From Collinsella sp. (GTDB lineage Bacteria > Actinomycetota > Coriobacteriia > Coriobacteriales > Coriobacteriaceae), in NCBI GenBank assembly GCA_018378775.1, contig JAGZWV010000006.1, positions 1-64,000 of the forward strand: 64,000 nucleotides of DNA. Direction: 5' to 3'. Each line of letters starts with the position of its first letter. Position 1 is the first letter of the stretch. Below the pieces are notes generated by a model, which had not been told where the DNA came from, did not search any database, and was given only the letters and a program-made list of their open reading frames with translations. A program made the position numbers and the translations under genes. Shown here one piece after another: positions 59,040 to 64,000 of this stretch.

Positions 59040-60806
59040 TTACTTCGAGAGTTGCTCGCTTACGAAGGCGAGAGACTTGTCGCCGTTCTGGGAGAGCTCG
59101 ATGTACTGCTTACCGCGGCAGGCGACGCATTTGTTGCCCACGCGCTCGCAGTCCTTCTGCAGGTCGGTCAGGTAGCTTGCGGCCTGCGGGGCCAGGACGA
59201 CCAGGTCAAAGTCGGGGAGCATGTCAACGTGGTTGCCATAGGCCTCGGCAGCGGTCTCAAGATTGATGCCGCGCTCTTTGGCAGCCTTGGCCAGCGCGTT
59301 GGCGAGCAGGCCCGAGGTACCGCCGCCCTGGCAGAGCACGAGCACGCGCTTGCCGTTGAGGTCGCTGGCGGTCGTTGCCTCGGTGGCGACAGCGGCGGGG
59401 GCGTCGGCCTTCACGGCCTCGGCAGCAGCGCCGGCGGCAACGCTCTTGGCGTCAGCCTTGCCCTGGAAGGCATCGTTGAGCTTGGCGGCCTTCTCGGCGT
59501 TCTTGGCGGCGAGCTCCTCCTCGGAAATCTCGGCCTCCTCGGCGCACTTCTGGGCGTCATAGGCACGGAAGAACGGATAGTACAGAACGAAGTCGACGAC
59601 CAGGATAAGGGCGAGCATCACAAAGGCGAGCGGCTGGAAGCCCAGGCCCATGATGGTGCCGATGGGGCCGGGGACGGTCCAGGGCAGGGTGTACATAAAG
59701 CCGTTCATGCCCAAGAAGTCGATAAAGATCTTGAGGATCCAGATGTTGGCGATCGGGGCAAAGACAAACGGGACAAAGAAGACGGGATTGAGCACGATGG
59801 GTGCGGCGAACAGCAGCGGCTCGTTGACGGCAAAGCAGACGGGGACGATGGCGGCCTTACCGACGGCGCGCATCTCCTGAGACTTGGCCAGGAAGCAGAA
59901 CATAAAGACCAGGACGAGCGTGGCGCCGGTGCCGCCCATGCAGACGACGAAGTACTGGGCACCCTGGGTCAGGACAGCGGAAGCGTGCTGGCCAGCCTGG
60001 AACGCAGCCAGGTTGTCGGTCATGTTGGCAACGAGGGCGGCGGCGATGGCGGGCTCGACGATCGAGGGGCCGTGGACGCCCACGAACCAGAACAGGCTCA
60101 TGGCGCCGTAGATCACAGCGAGGCCGATGTAGCCATCGGCAGCGGTGAACAGGGGCTGGAACACCTGGATGACGCCTTGGGCAAAGCAGAAGCCAAAAGC
60201 AGCGCGGAAGACGATGTCAAAAGCCCAAAAGACGGTGATGCAGACGGAGAAGGGGATGATGTCCTTGAAGGTCTGCGAGATGTTGGGCGGAACCTGCTCG
60301 GGCATCTTGACGGTGATGTTGCGCTTAATGAAGAACTTGTAGATGATGCCAGTCACAAACGCAGCGATGAAAGCGGTCAGCAGGCCCTTGGAACCAAGGT
60401 AGGTGGTGTTGAAGCCGCTGGCGGCGTCCGTGGCGATGGTGTCGCTCGAAAGGAGCAAGAAGCCGATGATGGCCGCGCACATGCACGAGATGAAGTTGAT
60501 CTGGTTGTTCTTGGGCAGATCGCGGTTCTGGGCGTCGGCGAAGTGCTTGGCAGTGGTGGCGGCGCAGGCGATGGCCAGGATGCCCATGGAGTAGTTGTAG
60601 CACTTCCACAGGGCGTTGTTGATGTCATCGGGCCAGTAGAAACCCCAGATGTTGGGGACCGAGGCTACCAAGCAGAAGATGGACGAGAAGATGATGATGG
60701 GGATGACGGAGATAAAGCCGTCGCGGATCGCCTTGAGGTACTTGTTGCGGGCGATCGCGTTGAAAAAGGGCTGGCCCTTTTCGATGGTGGCGATGAGTTG
60801 CTCCAT
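59040..60806 (-). CDS. lacE: PTS lactose-family EIICB (module 3)
   Basis: A 588-residue fused permease. EIIC has NRDLPKNNQINFISCMCAAI where the other copies have NRRMPAGK, and GVHGPSIVEPAIAAAL and AVNEPLLFAAPIVLNP. EIIB active cysteine lies in VLVLCQGGGTSGLLANAL. The linker is Ala/Glu-rich. This is the most divergent EIICB of the set, which suggests a different sugar. AGGAGC lies upstream. Confidence 0.9.
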   Translation of the reverse strand: MEQLIATIEKGQPFFNAIARNKYLKAIRDGFISVIPIIIFSSIFCLVASVPNIWGFYWPDDINNALWKCYNYSMGILAIACAATTAKHFADAQNRDLPKNNQINFISCMCAAIIGFLLLSSDTIATDAASGFNTTYLGSKGLLTAFIAAFVTGIIYKFFIKRNITVKMPEQVPPNISQTFKDIIPFSVCITVFWAFDIVFRAAFGFCFAQGVIQVFQPLFTAADGYIGLAVIYGAMSLFWFVGVHGPSIVEPAIAAALVANMTDNLAAFQAGQHASAVLTQGAQYFVVCMGGTGATLVLVFMFCFLAKSQEMRAVGKAAIVPVCFAVNEPLLFAAPIVLNPVFFVPFVFAPIANIWILKIFIDFLGMNGFMYTLPWTVPGPIGTIMGLGFQPLAFVMLALILVVDFVLYYPFFRAYDAQKCAEEAEISEEELAAKNAEKAAKLNDAFQGKADAKSVAAGAAAEAVKADAPAAVATEATTASDLNGKRVLVLCQGGGTSGLLANALAKAAKERGINLETAAEAYGNHVDMLPDFDLVVLAPQAASYLTDLQKDCERVGNKCVACRGKQYIELSQNGDKSLAFVSEQLSK

Positions 60807-60867
60807 GCAAAGCTCCTAAGAGTCGGTGGGTTGGCAACGATGGTAGCTTTTGACGTTTGATTGCCAA

Positions 60868-61051
60868 AATGTTGACGTTGCCATTTTGCGACACAAAATA
60901 AGACGCGAACCGATGGCCACTGTGCCTGCGAACCGTCGATTCCTTGCGCGTAAACGTTTGAGCCGCCCGGTGGCTCTGTGTTTGCACAATGGCAACGTTA
61001 ACATTTGGGCGACAAAAGCCGTTCGGAGAAGCAAAAATGTCGGTGAACGGT
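60868..61051. promoter_or_regulatory. Operators of module 3
   Basis: AATGTTGACGTTGCCATT (60,868-60,885) and AATGGCAACGTTAACATT (60,988-61,005) are the same site in opposite orientation, 102 bases apart. TCGGTGAACGGT lies at 61,040-61,051. The spacing would allow looping between the two operators. Confidence 0.75.
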
Positions 61052-61163
61052 AGGTTTTGGGTGGTGAGCGTATGGTGGGGGAGGCGTTGGATATACTTGA
61101 AGGCGTTAAAAATGACTGCGCAAGGTGCCACTAATGGCATCGTTGACATAGAAAGATCGACCT

Positions 61164-62168
61164 ATGGCCGTTGTTAAAAAATCGGTTTCCGTTAAGGACG
61201 TGGCGCGTCTCGCGGGCGTCTCGGAGCAGACAGTCTCGCGTACGGTGCACGATTCGCCCAGCGTGCGCCCCGAGACCAAGGAGCGCGTGCGTGCCGCCAT
61301 GCGCGAGCTGGGGTATCGCCCCAATTTTGCCGGTCGATCGCTGCGCCGCGGCAAGTTTAAGACCGTCGGCGTCGCCATGTTCAACATTACCGGTACCGGC
61401 AACCTCGACCGTATGGAGGGCTTTGCTGCCGCCGCCGATAAGCACGGCTACGCCATTACCCTCACGAAAGTAGATGGGCATCCGTATACCCTCGAGAGCG
61501 CATCGTCGCGTATGAGCGCGCTGCCGGTAGACGGCATGGTCGTGATCATGAACCGCATGCCGGCGGACTTTGGCACCTTCGAGCCGCTGCCTGGCATGCA
61601 GACAGTGCTCGTTACGATGTTGGAGCACCCGCTGTGCTCGACGGTCGATAACGACCAGTTCGATTGCTCGCGCCAGGTTGTCGAGTACTTGCTGGGGCAG
61701 GGGCACAAGACCGTGCACTTTATCTCGTGTCCCGAGCGCTCGCTTTCGGGCATGCAGCGCGAGGAAGGCTGGCGCGAGACATTGCGCGCACATGGTATTG
61801 AGCTGCCGCGACTCATCCGTGGCGATTGGACGGCTCAGAGTGGGTATGCCGCAGGTCAGGCACTGGCGGACGATCCAGCCTGTACTGCCATCTATGCCTC
61901 CAACGATGCCATGGCATACGGTTGCATTCGCGGGCTCGAGTCGCGCGGAAAGCGCGTGCCCGAGGACGTGAGCGTGGTGGGTGTTGATGACAGCCTGGGC
62001 GATATCGTGCCCGATCGTCGCCTGACCACGGTGCGCTTTAACAACAAGCGCGTCGGCATGTGGGCGGTCGACAAGATTGCCGGCGCTGATGGGGGTGCGT
62101 CTGGCGTGGAGCACATGCTGATCCCCGGTGTGCTCGTCGAGGGCGATACGGTACGCGATTGGCGCTAG
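61164..62168 (+). CDS. LacI-family repressor (module 3)
   Basis: A 334-residue regulator: headpiece VKDVARLAGVSEQTVSRTVHDSPSVRPETKERVRAAMRELGY and effector core. Specificity positions are Glu-Gln. Divergent from EIICB 3. ATG 61164 is preceded by AGAAAG at a suitable distance. The lacF gene follows 214 bases later. Confidence 0.9.
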   Translation: MAVVKKSVSVKDVARLAGVSEQTVSRTVHDSPSVRPETKERVRAAMRELGYRPNFAGRSLRRGKFKTVGVAMFNITGTGNLDRMEGFAAAADKHGYAITLTKVDGHPYTLESASSRMSALPVDGMVVIMNRMPADFGTFEPLPGMQTVLVTMLEHPLCSTVDNDQFDCSRQVVEYLLGQGHKTVHFISCPERSLSGMQREEGWRETLRAHGIELPRLIRGDWTAQSGYAAGQALADDPACTAIYASNDAMAYGCIRGLESRGKRVPEDVSVVGVDDSLGDIVPDRRLTTVRFNNKRVGMWAVDKIAGADGGASGVEHMLIPGVLVEGDTVRDWR

Positions 62169-62382
62169 GGCGCGGGTCTGTTTGGGTTGCCGCTAATTGT
62201 GTTCGATATTGTTTAAATTGGTTTAAAAACCGTTCACGGGCAAAAATTGACCGTTCATAGCTTGAAATTACGTTTTGCGCTGTTCTTTTTTGTTTGAATG
62301 TTAATGTTTCTGCCATACAGAACGCAGCGCGTATGCCCGGACGCGATGCTCTCCATTGGTTCATATGTGAAAGGAACGCAAT
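62169..62382 (+). promoter_or_regulatory. Upstream region of lacF
   Basis: Contains TCGATATTGT (62,203-62,212), also present at 51,061 and 55,905, and two ACCGTTCA motifs (62,229 and 62,250), the reverse form of CGGTGAACGGT. No LacI-type AATG...CATT palindrome was seen, so lacF may answer to the shared factor rather than to one LacI. Confidence 0.5.
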
Positions 62383-62721
62383 ATGGCAACCAAAGAAGAA
62401 ATCTCGATGGTTGGATTCGAGATTGTCGCATACGCAGGTGACGCCCAGACAGATCTGCTTGCAGCGCTCGATGCTGCTCGCGAGGGTGACTTTGAGAAGG
62501 CCGAACAGCTGCACAAGGATGCCAGCGATGCACTTATCGGCGCCCACGACACGCAGACCAAGCTGCTTTCGCAGGAGGCCGGTGGTGGCGAGATGGAGAT
62601 GACCTTCATCATGGCCCACGCTCAGGATACCCTCATGACTACCATGATTCTGGAGAAGCAGACCCGCTTTACCATCGACGCCTACAAGCGCATTGCCGAG
62701 CTCGAGGCCAAGCTCGCCTAA
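62383..62721 (+). CDS. lacF: PTS lactose-family EIIA
   Basis: A 112-residue trimeric EIIA that passes phosphate from HPr to EIIB. The active histidine is His79 in MAHAQDTLMTTM, with the metal-binding Asp82 kept. The lactococcal sequence reads HAQDHLM; the second histidine is Thr here. LLSQEAGGGEMEM is typical. GAAAGGA precedes ATG 62383. It is the only lactose-type EIIA in the window while four EIICB are present. Confidence 0.93.
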   Translation: MATKEEISMVGFEIVAYAGDAQTDLLAALDAAREGDFEKAEQLHKDASDALIGAHDTQTKLLSQEAGGGEMEMTFIMAHAQDTLMTTMILEKQTRFTIDAYKRIAELEAKLA

Positions 62722-62751
62722 CGAGCCCTCACAACCAAGTCCCCTTTCATA

Positions 62752-62784
62752 AGCCCTGCCGCTATCCGCAGCAGGGCTTTTTCT
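62752..62784 (+). terminator. Terminator of lacF
   Basis: AGCCCTGC/GCAGGGCT stem followed by a T-rich tail. Confidence 0.88.
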
Positions 62785-62794
62785 GTCCTCCTCC

Positions 62795-62863
62795 AAGTTG
62801 CGGTGAAATAGGGACTGAAAGGGGGCTAGCAGGCATAAAACAGTCCCTATTTCACCGCAACTT
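62795..62863. repeat. 69-nt hairpin repeat, copy 3
   Basis: Perfect 23-bp arms (62,795-62,817 and 62,841-62,863), identical to those of copy 2, enclose a 23-base loop of unrelated sequence. Confidence 0.85.
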
Positions 62864-62939
62864 ATTGGGTGCTGTTGGACATTTTGCTTCGTGGGTATAC
62901 TTCCATCCGCAATACACGCCGGACTGAGGAGGTATCCAA

Positions 62940-63941
62940 ATGCCGGACAACGGATCGATTCAAAAGAAGGGCGCGCACGAGATGTCCCACGGGCGCCCCG
63001 TTCAAATTACCGAGCATACGACGGTGACGGAGCTGCAGCCCAGCCTGTCCGATGTCGTGTGCGCAAACAAAAAGTTGCAGATCGGGTTCATCATCGCGCT
63101 CGTGGTGTTGGCGCTTCTGTCGGGCTTTGTCGCCCGTCCGCATTATGCCGACACCAAGACCTGGGACTCAACTATCGAGGTCATCGATCAAAAGAAGGGC
63201 AATGTGTTGGCGCTCACGACGTCGTGCGTGGCGCTGTCTGCGGGCATCACAGCACTGCCGGGCGACACGGGAACGCCGGTCGCCGAGCAGCTCGCACAGC
63301 TCTCGGGCAACTTAGGCATTGTGCTTGCCGTACTGTACCTCGAGAAATATCTGCTTACTATATTGTGGTCGGTCGGGCTGGGCATCCTGATCCCGTTCTC
63401 GCTCGTACTCTTCGCGGTGTCCCTTGGCATTCATGGCCGCTGGAGTACTAGCGCCGTCCTTCGCCGTGTGGCGACGCGCGTGCTGGTGGTTGCCATGATC
63501 GGCATGGCGTTGGTGCCTGCGAGCGTGTGGGTATCGCAAAAGGTCGACGAGACGTACCAGGTGAGTATCGAGCAGGCCGAGCAAAAGGCGACAAGCGCGG
63601 CTGAGGCGAGCTCGTCAAAGAGCGAAAAGAAATCTGAAGCCAAAACAGACAAAAACGTGCTTGAGCAACTGACCGAAGGTGCTTCGAGTCTACTGACTTC
63701 GGTGACCGATAGCGCCAAGTCGATGACCGACGAGGTCGTGCAGCAGGTGACCGATCTGATCGAAGGCGTCATCGTGATGATTGTGACCTCGTGCGTGATT
63801 CCGTTGCTGGTGCTCGCTGCATTCTTGTGGCTTGGGCACACGCTGCTGGGGATTGATATTTCCGGCCCCACGAACTATCTGACGGGCCGTTTTCTGAGTG
63901 CTCCGTCCAAGCACGCCAAGAAGAGCGGGCAGGCTGAGTGA
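62940..63941 (+). CDS. Multi-pass membrane protein of unknown function
   Basis: A 333-residue protein with about four hydrophobic segments (FIIALVVLALLSGFVA; LGIVLAVLYLEKYLLTILWSVGLGILIPFSLVLFAVSL; VLVVAMIGMALVPASVWV; VIVMIVTSCVIPLLVLAAFLW). Between segments three and four lies a charged, Ser/Lys/Glu-rich part likely to form coiled coil. No known domain was recognised. GAGGAGGT precedes ATG 62940. It is the last full gene; the final 59 bases hold no feature I can name. Confidence 0.75.
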   Translation: MPDNGSIQKKGAHEMSHGRPVQITEHTTVTELQPSLSDVVCANKKLQIGFIIALVVLALLSGFVARPHYADTKTWDSTIEVIDQKKGNVLALTTSCVALSAGITALPGDTGTPVAEQLAQLSGNLGIVLAVLYLEKYLLTILWSVGLGILIPFSLVLFAVSLGIHGRWSTSAVLRRVATRVLVVAMIGMALVPASVWVSQKVDETYQVSIEQAEQKATSAAEASSSKSEKKSEAKTDKNVLEQLTEGASSLLTSVTDSAKSMTDEVVQQVTDLIEGVIVMIVTSCVIPLLVLAAFLWLGHTLLGIDISGPTNYLTGRFLSAPSKHAKKSGQAE

Positions 63942-64000
63942 TCAACAAAGCGAGTTTTGGAAGATCAAACCGTAAGAAGGGCGGCCGAGATGCGTTCTCG

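Overview
The window is high-GC DNA packed with genes and looks like a chromosome segment of a gut actinobacterium of the Coriobacteriia, most likely Collinsella. That assignment is inference. It rests on the GC-rich codon use, the archaeal-type topoisomerase with a lysine-rich tail, the tmk-holB-ricT-comF order, Tat and NiFe-hydrogenase maturation genes, and the many PTS operons. No rRNA, CRISPR array, phage or complete insertion sequence is visible.

Positions 1-26,600 are mostly housekeeping: a ROK glucokinase, manganese pyrophosphatase, NhaA antiporter, a class I aminotransferase, a STAS protein, TatA/B-TatC, HypA-HypB, topoisomerase, a zinc-ribbon membrane protein bracketed by two copies of a 69-nt hairpin, tmk-holB-ricT, comF, a nuclease-like unknown, a 217-bp element with terminal inverted repeats, a candidate structured RNA, a solute-binding lipoprotein, Hpf, DegV, a 3-hydroxyisobutyrate-type dehydrogenase with a His/Cys-rich tail, an isocitrate-type dehydrogenase and a SurA-like membrane protein.

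Positions 26,600-37,300 form an amino-sugar (probably N-acetylgalactosamine) regulon. It holds a complete mannose-family PTS (IIA, YajC-like protein, IIB, IIC, IID), a GntR regulator, the AgaS isomerase/deaminase, NagA deacetylase, an aldose epimerase-like protein, a LacC-type kinase, a decayed second nagA and a YhcH/NanQ-type protein. Two promoters share a TGGT-N4-ACCA operator. Tagatose-bisphosphate aldolase is not in the window. A tRNA-Thr and an orphan EIIB without its active-site histidine follow.

Positions 38,400-62,800 are a beta-galactoside/beta-glucoside PTS region. After galM, a DeoR regulator and a GntR-linked EIICB come three modules. Each pairs a lactose-type EIICB and a GH1 6-phospho-glycosidase on the minus strand with a divergent LacI repressor, and each has its own version of one operator. 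A single EIIA (LacF) at the end presumably serves all four EIICB proteins. A Schlafen-type regulator with nine operator-like repeats and a Phd/RelE-type toxin-antitoxin pair lie between.

The most unusual structure is a family of twelve palindromic units, each exactly 57 nt, spaced 22-24 nt apart in four arrays (4, 3, 3 and 2 units) at the 3' ends of sugar genes. A second unexplained signal is a CGGT-RAA-CGGT motif that recurs in front of nearly every PTS or regulator promoter.
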